Position numbers and translations under genes: made by a program. A stretch of DNA of 64,000 nucleotides. Origin: Clostridium grantii DSM 8605. GTDB taxonomy: Bacteria; Bacillota; Clostridia; Clostridiales; Clostridiaceae. Below are positions 43,702 to 53,206 of the stretch, piece after piece (the first letter of the stretch is position 1; every line of letters starts with the position of its first letter). The notes below the pieces were generated by a model that did not search any database, was not told the origin of the DNA, and saw only the letters and a program-made list of their open reading frames with translations. Location: assembly GCF_900129965.1 (NCBI RefSeq), contig NZ_FQXM01000006.1, positions 192,346-256,345 on the forward strand, read 5' to 3'.

Positions 43702-44136
43702 TTAGTATCTTAATTCTAAAACTTCTGGGTTCTGTGCATCATTGTTGTGCTCAGCGCCACTATATACTTTTAATTTCTTAAGCATTTGTCTTCCTAATTT
43801 ACCGTCTGGAAGCATTCTTCTAACAGCTTCTTGGAAAATGAACTCAGGCTTTTTCTCTAAAGCCTTTCTGTAAGTCATTTCTTTAAGTCCACCTGGGAAT
43901 TGAGAGTGATGTCTTAACATTTTTTGATCTAATTTCTTACCTGTTAATGCCACTTTCTCAGCATTTACGATTATTACATAATCTCCACAATCAACATGTG
44001 GTGTGTATGTAGGTTTATGTTTACCTCTTAAAATTGTTGCAACTTGGCTTGCAGCTCTACCTAATGGCTTTTCAGCTACATCTATTACGAACCATTGTCT
44101 TTCTACTTCACTTGGTTTTGCAATATAAGATTTCAT
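43702..44136 (-). CDS. rplM: 50S ribosomal protein L13
   Basis: L13 (144 residues), complete, with the SQVATILRGKHKPTYTPHVDCGDYV core. It is the first gene of the rplM-rpsI operon, which has its own consensus promoter and an approximately 85-nt leader. AAGGAGG precedes the ATG. Confidence 0.98.
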   Translation of the reverse strand: MKSYIAKPSEVERQWFVIDVAEKPLGRAASQVATILRGKHKPTYTPHVDCGDYVIIVNAEKVALTGKKLDQKMLRHHSQFPGGLKEMTYRKALEKKPEFIFQEAVRRMLPDGKLGRQMLKKLKVYSGAEHNNDAQNPEVLELRY

Positions 44137-44227
44137 CGGTTTACCTCCTTATACATTTATTATACTAAGTGCTTCTTATATGAAGATCATTCTTGATCAA
44201 AGAAAAATCTTAGCTCAAACATACATA

Positions 44228-44256
44228 ATTATAATACAACGAGCCGGGTGTGTCAA
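44228..44256 (-). promoter_or_regulatory. rplM-rpsI promoter
   Basis: On the minus strand perfect TTGACA, 17-nt spacer and perfect TATAAT, between truA and rplM. The leader of about 85 nt contains a GATC-ending small hairpin and could be an L13-type autoregulatory leader. Confidence 0.93.
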
Positions 44257-44281
44257 CACATTTATTAAAATAATTTTTATT

Positions 44282-45019
44282 TTAATAAAATACTTTTTCT
44301 AAACACAATCCTGATGATGGTGCCGTTTTACTAGCACATTTTCTATCCTTAGCTAATAAAATATCTTTTATTCTATCTGGCTTAATTCTTTCTCTACCAA
44401 CATCTATTAATGTTCCTACCATTATTCTAACCATATTATATAAAAAGCCATCTCCATATACGTAAATAATCACGTTATCCTCCTGTTTAAGTATATCTAA
44501 TTGATATATATTTTTAACAGTTTTCACAACATGACTTCCTTTATTTCTGAAAGAGGAAAAATCATGCTCTCCCAAAAAATATTTTGAAGCTTCTTTCATT
44601 AATTCAATGTTCAATGGATATTTATAGTGGTAAGCATAAGCTCTATTTAATGCAACTTTTTCTTGCCTATTATTAATTGTATAAGAATATATTTTGCCTT
44701 TGCTACTATATCTTGAATGAAAATCTGGCTCTACTTGTTCAGAACTTAGAATAGCTATATCACCTGGAAGATGATTATTTATCACATGCATCATTTTCTT
44801 CGCTGGAATAGTGGAATTAGTACTGAAGTTAGCAATGTACTCTTTAGCATGAACACCAGTATCTGTTCTACTGACACCTATTAAATTTACATCCTCATTT
44901 ACTACTTTTCCTATAGCCTTTTCTAAAGTAAGTTGTACAGTATTTGCATTTATTTGTCTTTGCCAACCTGCATAATTAGTTCCATCATATTCTATCTTCA
45001 ATTTTATATTCTTAATCAA
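44282..45019 (-). CDS. truA: tRNA pseudouridine synthase TruA
   Basis: TruA (245 residues) makes pseudouridine at tRNA positions 38-40. The catalytic aspartate lies in SRTDTGVHA, and the N-terminus KIEYDGTNYAGWQRQ is typical. The start is TTG with GGGAG 9 nt upstream. It is the last gene of the ecfA1-ecfA2-ecfT-truA group after the alpha operon. Confidence 0.95.
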   Translation of the reverse strand: MIKNIKLKIEYDGTNYAGWQRQINANTVQLTLEKAIGKVVNEDVNLIGVSRTDTGVHAKEYIANFSTNSTIPAKKMMHVINNHLPGDIAILSSEQVEPDFHSRYSSKGKIYSYTINNRQEKVALNRAYAYHYKYPLNIELMKEASKYFLGEHDFSSFRNKGSHVVKTVKNIYQLDILKQEDNVIIYVYGDGFLYNMVRIMVGTLIDVGRERIKPDRIKDILLAKDRKCASKTAPSSGLCLEKVFY

Positions 45020-45040
45020 TGTAATTAACTCCCTATAATT

Positions 45041-45847
45041 CTAATTAAAACTTCTACTCCATATGGATAAGAAAACTAAACACAATGTACAAATCATAGC
45101 TATATAATCTCTACTATGTAGTTTTAGTATTTTCATTCTTGTCCTTCCTTCTCCACCTTTATAACAACGCGCTTCCATAGCTGTTGCTAATTCGTCAGCT
45201 CTTCTGAAAGAGCTAATAAATAATGGCACTAATAAAGGAATTAAGTTTTTTGCTCTTTTAACTAAATTACCAGACTCAAAATCTGCGCCTCTAGCCATTT
45301 GTGCTTTCATTATTTTATCTGTTTCATCCATTAAGGTTGGAATAAATCTCAAAGCTATTGTCATCATCATTGCCAATTCATGTGCTGGCAATCCTATTTT
45401 TTTAAATGGGTTAAGTAATTTTTCAATTCCATCTGTCAATTCTATAGGAGATGTAGTAAGCGTTAATAATGAAGTTCCTATAATCAAAAATACTAATCTA
45501 AGTACCATAAATCCTGCCAAAACAAGACCTTCCTTATATACCTTTAAAAACTTCCAAGCAAATAAAGGGTCAGACTCTCCCCTTGTCATAAATACATTTA
45601 ATAAGCCAGTTATCATTAGTAAAATAAAAATTGGCTTTAATCCTTTATAAATATATTTAAATGGAACTTTTGATATTGAAATAGATATACCTATAAATAA
45701 AATTATAAATATATACCCTTTAAAATTATTTAGTATAAATAAATCAATAATAAAAATTGTAGATATCAAAATTTTAAATCTAGGATCTAATTTGTGTATA
45801 ATTGAATCTCCAGGAACATATTGACCAATAGTTATATCTTTAATCAT
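45041..45847 (-). CDS. ecfT: ECF transporter transmembrane protein EcfT
   Basis: EcfT (268 residues, about five membrane helices) couples the two ATPases to exchangeable vitamin-binding S components. The ARG signature motifs are visible (AQMARGADFES and MEARCYKGG). It overlaps ecfA2 by 8 nt. No S component is encoded beside it, so this is the shared group II module. Confidence 0.95.
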   Translation of the reverse strand: MIKDITIGQYVPGDSIIHKLDPRFKILISTIFIIDLFILNNFKGYIFIILFIGISISISKVPFKYIYKGLKPIFILLMITGLLNVFMTRGESDPLFAWKFLKVYKEGLVLAGFMVLRLVFLIIGTSLLTLTTSPIELTDGIEKLLNPFKKIGLPAHELAMMMTIALRFIPTLMDETDKIMKAQMARGADFESGNLVKRAKNLIPLLVPLFISSFRRADELATAMEARCYKGGEGRTRMKILKLHSRDYIAMICTLCLVFLSIWSRSFN

Positions 45848-46703
45848 TTTTGGCTCCTTTTAAAATCTGTAAAATTTGTTCTTGTGCTTCTTCAATTGTA
45901 AATATATCTTCAGAGATATTAAATCCTTTTTTTCTTAAAGCTCTAACTAAATATGTAACTTGTGGTACCGCTAACCCTACTCTTTCCAATGTATCAATTT
46001 CTCTAAATACCCTAGGCGGAATATTATCTAATATGCATTTACCATTTTCCATTACAATTATACGACTAGCCACTTTAGCTACATCTTCCATACTATGCGA
46101 AACTAAAATTACAGTCATATTATACTCAGTTTTTAATTTTTTAATTTGAGCTAAAATTTCATCTCTTCCTTTTGGATCTAATCCAGCAGTAGGTTCATCT
46201 AAAATTAATACTTTAGGTTCCATAGCAACAACCCCTGCTATAGCAACTCTTCTTTTTTGTCCACCACTTAGGTCAAAAGGTGATACATCTTTATAAGTAT
46301 TATAATCAAGCCCTACAAATTCCATAGCTTTTTTTACTTTTTTATCTATGTCATCATTTGTTAATCCTAAGTTTTTAGGACCAAAAGCAATGTCTTTTTC
46401 AATAGTTTCTTCAAATAATTGATACTCTGGATATTGAAAAACTAATCCTACTTTCTTTCTTATCTCATTTAATTTAAATTTAGGCACTGTTATATCAACA
46501 CCATCCACAATTATTTTACCTGAAGAAGGTTTCAATAATCCATTAATGTGCTGAATAAGGGTTGATTTTCCTGATCCTGTATGCCCAATTAAGGCTATAA
46601 ATTCCCCATCTTCTAATCTTAATGAAACATCATCAAGTGCCTTCTTTTCAAACGGCGTCCCTGGCATATAAACATATGATAAATTTTCTATTTCAATTGA
46701 CAT
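45840..46703 (-). CDS. ecfA2: ECF transporter ATPase EcfA2
   Basis: ABC-type ATPase (287 residues) with Walker A GHTGSGKST, signature LSGGQKRRV and Walker B VLILDEPTAG. It forms a heterodimer with EcfA1. It overlaps ecfA1 by 16 nt and ecfT by 8 nt, so the three are translationally coupled. Confidence 0.95.
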   Translation of the reverse strand: MSIEIENLSYVYMPGTPFEKKALDDVSLRLEDGEFIALIGHTGSGKSTLIQHINGLLKPSSGKIIVDGVDITVPKFKLNEIRKKVGLVFQYPEYQLFEETIEKDIAFGPKNLGLTNDDIDKKVKKAMEFVGLDYNTYKDVSPFDLSGGQKRRVAIAGVVAMEPKVLILDEPTAGLDPKGRDEILAQIKKLKTEYNMTVILVSHSMEDVAKVASRIIVMENGKCILDNIPPRVFREIDTLERVGLAVPQVTYLVRALRKKGFNISEDIFTIEEAQEQILQILKGAKND

Positions 46704-47530
46704 AAAGCATCCACCATCTCACTTATTGTTAATATATCTGAAGTTATATTTAATCCACTTTGTTGAAGCTTAAAAGCTAACTCTGTAACTTGAGGTACAT
46801 CTAATCCTATATTTTTCATCATAGACACATTACTGAATATTTCTCTAGGATTACCTTCCTTAACAATACTGCCATTATCCATAACAATTATTCTATCGGC
46901 CTCTACAGCTTCTTCCATGTAATGCGTTATTAATATTATAGTTATTCCATATTTTTCATTTAACTCTTTTATTGTATTTAAAACTTCATTTCTTCCAGAT
47001 GGATCAAGCATTGCAGTTGGTTCATCTAAAATAATACATTCTGGTTTCATAGCCAAAATACCTGCTATAGCAACTCTTTGTTTTTGTCCTCCAGAAAGTA
47101 AATGAGGCGCATGTCTTCTGTACTCACTCATATTAACTGTTTTTAAAGCTTCTTCAACTCTATTGTTTATCTCTTTTGATTCAATTCCAAGATTTTCAGG
47201 TCCAAAAGCAACATCTTCTTCAACAATAGTTGCAACTATTTGATTATCAGGATTCTGAAAAACCATTCCTGCCTTATTTCTTATCTTCCATAGGTTATCA
47301 AAATCTTTGGTATTCATACCATCAACTAATACATCCCCTTCAGAAGGTAATACTAATGCATTCATATGCTTAGCAATTGTTGATTTTCCTGAACCATTAT
47401 GCCCCAAAATCACTAGGAATTCACCTTTTTTAACATTAAGGTTTACTCCATTGACAGCTAGCTTTGTCTCATTATTTTCTTTTTCATAACCAAAAAAAAC
47501 ATTTGAACATTCTATCATATAATGAGCCAT
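46688..47530 (-). CDS. ecfA1: ECF transporter ATPase EcfA1
   Basis: ABC-type ATPase (280 residues) with Walker A GHNGSGKST, signature LSGGQKQRVA and Walker B CIILDEPTAML. A GTG at 47536 has AAGGAG too close (2 nt); the ATG at 47528-47530 has it at 8 nt. First of the ECF genes, downstream of rplQ. Confidence 0.95.
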   Translation of the reverse strand: MAHYMIECSNVFFGYEKENNETKLAVNGVNLNVKKGEFLVILGHNGSGKSTIAKHMNALVLPSEGDVLVDGMNTKDFDNLWKIRNKAGMVFQNPDNQIVATIVEEDVAFGPENLGIESKEINNRVEEALKTVNMSEYRRHAPHLLSGGQKQRVAIAGILAMKPECIILDEPTAMLDPSGRNEVLNTIKELNEKYGITIILITHYMEEAVEADRIIVMDNGSIVKEGNPREIFSNVSMMKNIGLDVPQVTELAFKLQQSGLNITSDILTISEMVDALCQLK

Positions 47531-47608
47531 ACTCACTTCTCCTTAAAGTAAAAATTTAAAAATTAAAGGGACTAAGCAATAAGTAATTAATCCCTATGAT
47601 CCTACTAA

Positions 47609-47950
47609 TTAAACTAATTCCAAAATAGCTACTTCTGCTCCGTCGCCTCTTCTTGGCCCTTTTCTGATAATTCTAGTGTATCCACCATTTCTATCAGCAT
47701 ATTTAGGTGCAGTAGTTTCGAACAATTGTTCAACTACTTCCTTTTCTAGAACAAATGCAAGCACTTGTCTTCTAGAATGAAGATCTCCTTTTTTAGCAAG
47801 AGTAATCATTTTTTCAGCTATACGCTTAGTTTCTTTTGCTCTTGTAACGGTAGTTTCGATTTTTCCTGTTTTCAAGAAACTAGTTACTAAACTTCTTAAC
47901 ATAGCTCTTCTTTGATCAGTTGGAAGTCCTAACTTACGTTGTTTTGCCAT
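47609..47950 (-). CDS. rplQ: 50S ribosomal protein L17
   Basis: L17 (113 residues), complete bacterial short form with LPTDQRRAMLRSLVTSF. Last ribosomal gene of the alpha operon, 12 nt after rpoA. Confidence 0.98.
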   Translation of the reverse strand: MAKQRKLGLPTDQRRAMLRSLVTSFLKTGKIETTVTRAKETKRIAEKMITLAKKGDLHSRRQVLAFVLEKEVVEQLFETTAPKYADRNGGYTRIIRKGPRRGDGAEVAILELV

Positions 47951-47962
47951 TATTATCCTCCT

Positions 47963-48910
47963 TTACTCATCGGATTTCTTTAAACCTAATAATAATGCAG
48001 CTAGTTTTTCTTGAACTTCTTCAAGTGACTTTCTTCCTAGATTTCTAACCTTCATCATATCATCCATAGTTCTTTCAGTTAACTCTTGAACAGTATTAAT
48101 TCCAGCTCTTTTTAAACAGTTATAACTTCTAACTGATAAATCTAGTTCTTCTATAGTCATTTCTAAAACTTTTTCTTTTTGGTCCTCTTCTTTTTCAATC
48201 ATGATTTCCATATCATCCGCATTATCTGTTAATGTCATAAACAGTTTAAAGTGTTCGATTAATATTTTAGCAGACAAACTAATTGTCTCTTCTGGCATCA
48301 TTGTACCATTTGTCCAAACCTCTAAAGTTAATTTATCATAGTCAGTAATCTGACCAACTCTAGTATTTTCTACTGAGAAATTAACTCTTTTTACAGGAGT
48401 ATATATTGAATCAACAGGTATAGTACCAATAGGTAAGTCTTCTCTTTTATTTTTGCTTTGAGTAACATACCCACGGCCTCTACCAACGTTTATTTCCATA
48501 TATAATCTACCATCTTCGTCTAATGTTGCAATATGTAAATCTTTGTTTACAATTTCAACACTTCCGTCAGTGGTAATATCTGCTGCAGTTACCTCACATG
48601 GTCCCTGAGCATCAATGTAAACTGTACTTGGGCCTTCATCATTAAGCTTCATTGATAAGCTTTTGATATTAAGAATAATTTGTGATACATCTTCCTTAAC
48701 ACCTTTTACAGTTGAAAACTCATGCAAAACACCATCTACCTTAATAGAATTAGCAGCTGCTCCTGGTAAAGACGATAGTAGAATTCTTCTTAAGGCATTA
48801 CCTAAAGTAGTTCCGTATCCTCTTTCCAATGGATCAATTACAAATTTTCCGTAAATGCCATCATCAGAAGCTTCTATCAATTCAATTTTAGGTTTTTCTA
48901 TCTCTAACAT
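47963..48910 (-). CDS. rpoA: RNA polymerase alpha subunit
   Basis: RpoA (315 residues): N-terminal assembly domain with LERGYGTTLGNALRRILLSS and a C-terminal helical domain (~250-310, LDLSVRSYNCLKRAGI) that contacts UP elements and activators. Normal length, between rpsD and rplQ. Confidence 0.98.
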   Translation of the reverse strand: MLEIEKPKIELIEASDDGIYGKFVIDPLERGYGTTLGNALRRILLSSLPGAAANSIKVDGVLHEFSTVKGVKEDVSQIILNIKSLSMKLNDEGPSTVYIDAQGPCEVTAADITTDGSVEIVNKDLHIATLDEDGRLYMEINVGRGRGYVTQSKNKREDLPIGTIPVDSIYTPVKRVNFSVENTRVGQITDYDKLTLEVWTNGTMMPEETISLSAKILIEHFKLFMTLTDNADDMEIMIEKEEDQKEKVLEMTIEELDLSVRSYNCLKRAGINTVQELTERTMDDMMKVRNLGRKSLEEVQEKLAALLLGLKKSDE

Positions 48911-48970
48911 ATGAACCCTCCCTTGTAGAATAATGTACTAAGGGCAACTTTTTCTATCCTTCTTACCTTA

Positions 48971-49591
48971 TTATTTACTATATAACTCGACGATTAATGT
49001 TTCATTAACTGGTACATCTATATCGCTTCTTTGAGGTTCTGCTACAACAGTACCTTGGAAATTAGCAACATCCCCTTGCAACCAACTTGGTTGAGCTTTT
49101 GGGTTTTCTGCAAATACTTTAAACTTCTCACCTGATCTGCTTTTTTCTCTAACAGAAATTACATCATTAACACTTACTTGGTAAGATGGAATATCAACTT
49201 TCTTTCCATTTACTAAGAAATGTCCATGAGTTACTAATTGTCTAGCTTCAGTTCTAGAAGCTCCAAAACCTAATCTATATACTACATTATCTAATCTCAT
49301 TTCAAGTAATCTAAGAAGATTTTCCCCTGTAACACCTTTCATGTGATCAGCTTTTTCATAATATTTTCTAAATTGCTTTTCAAGAATTCCATAAACTCTT
49401 CTAGCTTTTTGTTTTTCTCTTAATTGGATTCCGTAGTTAGAAAGTTTCTTTCTACTTTGTCCGTGTTCACCTGGTGCATAGCTTCTTTTACTAAATGCAC
49501 ACTTATCTGTATAACATCTATCTCCTTTTAGAAATAGTTTCATACCTTCTCTTCTGCACAATCTACACACTGGTCCAGTATATCTAGCCAT
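48971..49591 (-). CDS. rpsD: 30S ribosomal protein S4
   Basis: S4 (206 residues) with the S4 RNA-binding domain (MRLDNVVYRLGFGASRTEARQ). Four N-terminal Cys residues (9, 12, 26, 31) are kept, consistent with a zinc-binding form. Encoded between rpsK and rpoA, the clostridial order. Confidence 0.98.
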   Translation of the reverse strand: MARYTGPVCRLCRREGMKLFLKGDRCYTDKCAFSKRSYAPGEHGQSRKKLSNYGIQLREKQKARRVYGILEKQFRKYYEKADHMKGVTGENLLRLLEMRLDNVVYRLGFGASRTEARQLVTHGHFLVNGKKVDIPSYQVSVNDVISVREKSRSGEKFKVFAENPKAQPSWLQGDVANFQGTVVAEPQRSDIDVPVNETLIVELYSK

Positions 49592-49619
49592 TTAAAGTAA
49601 CACCTCCTATATATTAATA

Positions 49620-50018
49620 CTAAACTCTTCTTCTCTTTGGTGGTCTACATCCGTTGTGTGGAATAGGAGTAACATCTTTAATCATTGTTATCTCTAATCC
49701 CGCTGCTTGTAAAGATCTTATAGCAGCTTCTCTTCCAGCACCAGGGCCTTTTACATAAACATCAACGCTTTGTAATCCATGTTCCATTGCTGCTTGTGCT
49801 GCTGTTTCAGCCGCCATTTGAGCTGCATAAGGTGTACTTTTTCTTGAACCTTTAAATCCAAGTGCACCTGCACTAGACCAAGATAAAGCATTTCCCATGC
49901 TGTCAGTCAAAGTTACCATTGAGTTATTAAAAGTTGATCTAATGTGAGCACAACCGTGTTCAACATTTTTTCTTTCTTTTCTTCTTCTTCCACGTTTAAC
50001 TTTTTTAGCCTTAGCCAT
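49620..50018 (-). CDS. rpsK: 30S ribosomal protein S11
   Basis: S11 (132 residues), complete, ending NGCRPPKRRRV. It lies 18 nt after rpsM in the alpha operon. Confidence 0.98.
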   Translation of the reverse strand: MAKAKKVKRGRRRKERKNVEHGCAHIRSTFNNSMVTLTDSMGNALSWSSAGALGFKGSRKSTPYAAQMAAETAAQAAMEHGLQSVDVYVKGPGAGREAAIRSLQAAGLEITMIKDVTPIPHNGCRPPKRRRV

Positions 50019-50036
50019 TCAATCTTCCCTCCTTTT

Positions 50037-50408
50037 TTATTTCTTCTTCTTACTAGAAACCATTTTTTTAGGGCCTTTTCTAGTTCTAGCATTAGTTTTA
50101 GTTTTTTGTCCTCTAACAGGAAGACCTCTTCTATGTCTAATTCCTCTATAACTTCCGATCTCAACTAATCTCTTTATATCTAAAGCGATTTTTCTTCTCA
50201 AATCACCCTCAACAGTAAAGCTCTTACCAATTTGATCTCTTAAAGCATTAACTTCTTCTTCAGTTAAATCCTTAACTCTTGTGTCAGGATTAACTCCAGT
50301 TGCTTCTAAAATCTCTTGGGATCTTGGTAAGCCTATGCCGTAAATATAAGTTAAACCTACTTCTACTCTTTTGTTCTTTGGTAGGTCTACTCCAGCTATT
50401 CTCGCCAT
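50037..50408 (-). CDS. rpsM: 30S ribosomal protein S13
   Basis: S13 (123 residues) starting MARIAGVDLPKNKRVE, ending in a Lys-rich tail. An in-frame GTG 4 codons upstream overlaps the ribosome site and is not used. About 108 nt separate it from rpmJ. Confidence 0.98.
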   Translation of the reverse strand: MARIAGVDLPKNKRVEVGLTYIYGIGLPRSQEILEATGVNPDTRVKDLTEEEVNALRDQIGKSFTVEGDLRRKIALDIKRLVEIGSYRGIRHRRGLPVRGQKTKTNARTRKGPKKMVSSKKKK

Positions 50409-50516
50409 AAAACAGCGCACCTCCTATTTTTATTTGTGCATTCTCAGCAGCCGCATAATTTCATATAATATCACTTTATAAAGTCATATTGTGAAATATC
50501 TAAAATTTCGATAGTT

Positions 50517-50630
50517 CTATCCTTGTTTTTGTTTGTGTTTAGGATTTTCACAAATTACCATTACTTTACCTTTTCTTTTGATAACTTTACATTTCTCGCA
50601 GATAGGTTTCACTGATGGTCTCACTTTCAT
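50517..50630 (-). CDS. rpmJ: 50S ribosomal protein L36
   Basis: A 37-residue protein, MKVRPSVKPICEKCKVIKRK..., with the zinc ligands Cys11, Cys14, Cys27 and His32 intact, so the zinc-binding form. I found it by translating the gap between infA and rpsM. AGGAGGG precedes the ATG, and infA ends 15 nt upstream. Confidence 0.97.
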   Translation of the reverse strand: MKVRPSVKPICEKCKVIKRKGKVMVICENPKHKQKQG

Positions 50631-50645
50631 TATAAACCCTCCTAA

Positions 50646-50864
50646 CTATTTAGCTCTCCAAGTAATTCTACCTCTACTTAGATCATATGGAGAAAGTTCT
50701 AATGTTACTTTATCGCCAGGTAGAATTCTAATAAAATTCATTCTCAACTTTCCAGAAACGTGTGCTAATATTTTTTGACCGCTCTCTAATTGAACTTGAA
50801 ACATTGCATTTGGTAAAGCCTCTAGGACTACACCTTGCATTTCTATTACATCATCTTTTGACAT
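50646..50864 (-). CDS. infA: Translation initiation factor IF-1
   Basis: IF-1 (72 residues), a single S1/OB-fold domain, MSKDDVIEMQGVVLEALPNAMF, complete. It occupies the ribosomal A site during initiation. It is 6 nt after the KOW-domain gene. Confidence 0.98.
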   Translation of the reverse strand: MSKDDVIEMQGVVLEALPNAMFQVQLESGQKILAHVSGKLRMNFIRILPGDKVTLELSPYDLSRGRITWRAK

Positions 50865-50870
50865 AAGGGA

Positions 50871-51152
50871 TTAAACCTCCTTATTTACGTCTCTATTTTC
50901 TAAAAACTTTCTAACAGTTGCATTATTAACATATTCTTCATTTAGAAGTTTTCCTCTTATTTCATAAGAACACTCTTCTAAAATCGATAAATGCTTAAGT
51001 TTCTTCTTTTTAGGGTTCTCTATCTTTCTTAAATCACCATCAGCTATATTCACAAAATTATGATCTATAACATTAATGATTAGAAAGAAACGCCCAGAAT
51101 CTCTTCCTGCTTTAGAGTACACCACTCTACCAATATAATCTTCTTTATTCAA
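50871..51152 (-). CDS. KOW-domain RNA-binding protein (L14e-like)
   Basis: A 93-residue protein with an N-terminal KOW motif (IGRVVYSKAGRDSGRFFLII), related to the archaeal L14e/L6e fold and found at this position in clostridial spc operons. The frame opens at a GTG at 51161, which overlaps the GAGGTG; the TTG at 51150-51152 has ideal 6-nt spacing. It probably binds ribosomal RNA, but no role is established. Confidence 0.85.
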   Translation of the reverse strand: MNKEDYIGRVVYSKAGRDSGRFFLIINVIDHNFVNIADGDLRKIENPKKKKLKHLSILEECSYEIRGKLLNEEYVNNATVRKFLENRDVNKEV

Positions 51153-51241
51153 ACTTTTCACCTCTAAAAACTAGAGCTAGATATAGAATATTTCAAGGAA
51201 TTCTAATACATATTCTTATTCCTTAACTACTATATAAAATC

Positions 51242-51901
51242 TTATTTTTTTACTTGAAATTGTGCCAAATGTTTTGAAACATCTTCAAAGACTTCTTCAA
51301 TAGATTTAGTACCATCTAAGGTAAATAATTTATCAACTTTATCATAGTAATCAATTAATGGTTGAGTAGATTTTTCGTAAACATCTATTCTTTCTTTTAC
51401 AGTAGTTTCTTTATCATCATCTCTTTGAATGATTTCTGATCCACAAACATCACATATTCCAGCAACTTTTGGAGGATTAAATCCAATGTGGTAGCTTGAG
51501 CCGCAATTAAGACATACTCTTCTTCCCGTCATTCTTTCCAAAATAAATTCTGGAGGAACACCGATCAACAATACACTGTCTATATCCTCTTCTCTGTTTT
51601 TCAAAAAATCATCAAGACATTCAGCTTGAAATACTGTTCTTGGAAATCCATCCAAGAGAAATCCAGATTTACAATCATCCCTTGAAAGTCTATCTTTTGT
51701 AATATCAATTGTAACTTCATCAGGCACTAAAAGTCCCTTATCTATAAACTTTTTAGCTTCAACTCCAAGAGGGGTTTCCTCTGAAATGTTTTTTCTAAAG
51801 ATATCTCCAGTTGATATGTGAGGTATTGAAAACCCTTTCGATATCAATTTTGCTTGTGTTCCTTTTCCAGCACCTGGAGGACCCAGTAAAACAATTTTCA
51901 T
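51242..51901 (-). CDS. adk: Adenylate kinase
   Basis: Adk (219 residues) interconverts ATP, ADP and AMP. P-loop GPPGAGKGTQ (7-16) and lid domain with four Cys (CLNCG ... CDVCG) forming a structural zinc site. It follows secY, and 80 nt later comes the KOW gene; map, usually between adk and infA, is absent here. Confidence 0.97.
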   Translation of the reverse strand: MKIVLLGPPGAGKGTQAKLISKGFSIPHISTGDIFRKNISEETPLGVEAKKFIDKGLLVPDEVTIDITKDRLSRDDCKSGFLLDGFPRTVFQAECLDDFLKNREEDIDSVLLIGVPPEFILERMTGRRVCLNCGSSYHIGFNPPKVAGICDVCGSEIIQRDDDKETTVKERIDVYEKSTQPLIDYYDKVDKLFTLDGTKSIEEVFEDVSKHLAQFQVKK

Positions 51902-51927
51902 TTAATCATCTCCATTTAGTATTAGCT

Positions 51928-53205
51928 TTATTTTAGAAATCCTTTGTAATGTCTCATTACAAGTTGTGATTCTAGAGTTCTCATAAAATCTAAGGCAACT
52001 CCTACTTCAATCAATAAAGCCGTTCCACCAAATGCAATGTTCTTAAATTGAGTGAAATTCTTAACTCCCATAGGTGTAAGAGCAATAAATGCTGCAAATA
52101 TACCTCCTAGAATCGCCACTTTAAATAATACTTTTTGAATATAAATAGCTGTTGGTTCACCCGGTCTAATACCTGGTATAAATCCTGCAGATTTATGTAT
52201 GTTTTCAGCCATCTCGTCTGGTTTAAAAGTAACTTCAGTATAAAACCAAGTAAAGAATATAACTAAAATAGCATACACAATAGCATATCTTAAAGTATCT
52301 GGTGCGAATGGACTAAATACACTTGTACTTACCCACGTTGCAAAAGCCGAATTAGGTATAAATACACTAATTGTTGCTGGAAATTGCATAACTGACATAC
52401 CAAAAATAATTGCTATAATTCCTGAAGAATTCATATTTATTGGAATATGTGTAGATTGACCTCCATACATTTTTCCATTTGAACCTTTTGCAGCATATTG
52501 AACTGGTATTCTTCTTTCTGATAGTGTAGCCATAATTACTATAATAAATACAAGCAATGAAAATGCTCCTAGTAAAACAACTTCAACTAAGTTAACTGTA
52601 TCTGTATCAACTAATGATTTAATTTGAATTATTGTCTGTGGAAGTCTAGAAATAATATTTACAAATATTATCAAAGATATTCCATTCCCTATTCCTCTTA
52701 CTGTAATTTGATCACCAAGCCATATAAGGAATATTGATGAAGTTGTTAATGTAAGAATTATCAAAAACACTTGCATACTTGTTGCACCTGGAAGTGCTCC
52801 TGCTTGAACTACCAAATTATATGTACCAAATGATTGTAGAATTGCTATTGCAACTGCTGCATATCTAGTATATTTTTGAATCTTCTTTCTACCTTCTTCT
52901 CCCTCTTTAGAAAGTTGTTCTAATGGAGGTATTGCTATTGTTAGCAATGAAAATATGATAGAAGCATTGATGTAAGGAACTACACCCATTGCAAATATAC
53001 TAAAACTACTTAAAGCACCACCAGACATCAAATCGTAAAAACTAAATAATGTTCCTTCTTGTGCTAAATTAGTTAAAGCTGCAGCATCCACACCAGGTAC
53101 AGGAATATGATTTCCTAACCTGATGACAGCTACCATTAAAACTGTAAATATAATTCTATTTCTTAGCTCAGGTACTTTCCATGCATTACGTAAGGTTGAC
53201 ATCAT
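51928..53205 (-). CDS. secY: Protein translocase subunit SecY
   Basis: SecY (425 residues, ten membrane helices) forms the Sec channel. The N-terminus RNAWKVPELRNRIIFTVLMV and the SEGGRRK-like loop GEEGRRKIQKYTRY are typical. It starts one base after the rplO stop, AGGTG 7 nt upstream. Confidence 0.98.
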   Translation of the reverse strand: MMSTLRNAWKVPELRNRIIFTVLMVAVIRLGNHIPVPGVDAAALTNLAQEGTLFSFYDLMSGGALSSFSIFAMGVVPYINASIIFSLLTIAIPPLEQLSKEGEEGRKKIQKYTRYAAVAIAILQSFGTYNLVVQAGALPGATSMQVFLIILTLTTSSIFLIWLGDQITVRGIGNGISLIIFVNIISRLPQTIIQIKSLVDTDTVNLVEVVLLGAFSLLVFIIVIMATLSERRIPVQYAAKGSNGKMYGGQSTHIPINMNSSGIIAIIFGMSVMQFPATISVFIPNSAFATWVSTSVFSPFAPDTLRYAIVYAILVIFFTWFYTEVTFKPDEMAENIHKSAGFIPGIRPGEPTAIYIQKVLFKVAILGGIFAAFIALTPMGVKNFTQFKNIAFGGTALLIEVGVALDFMRTLESQLVMRHYKGFLK

Positions 53206-53206
53206 T

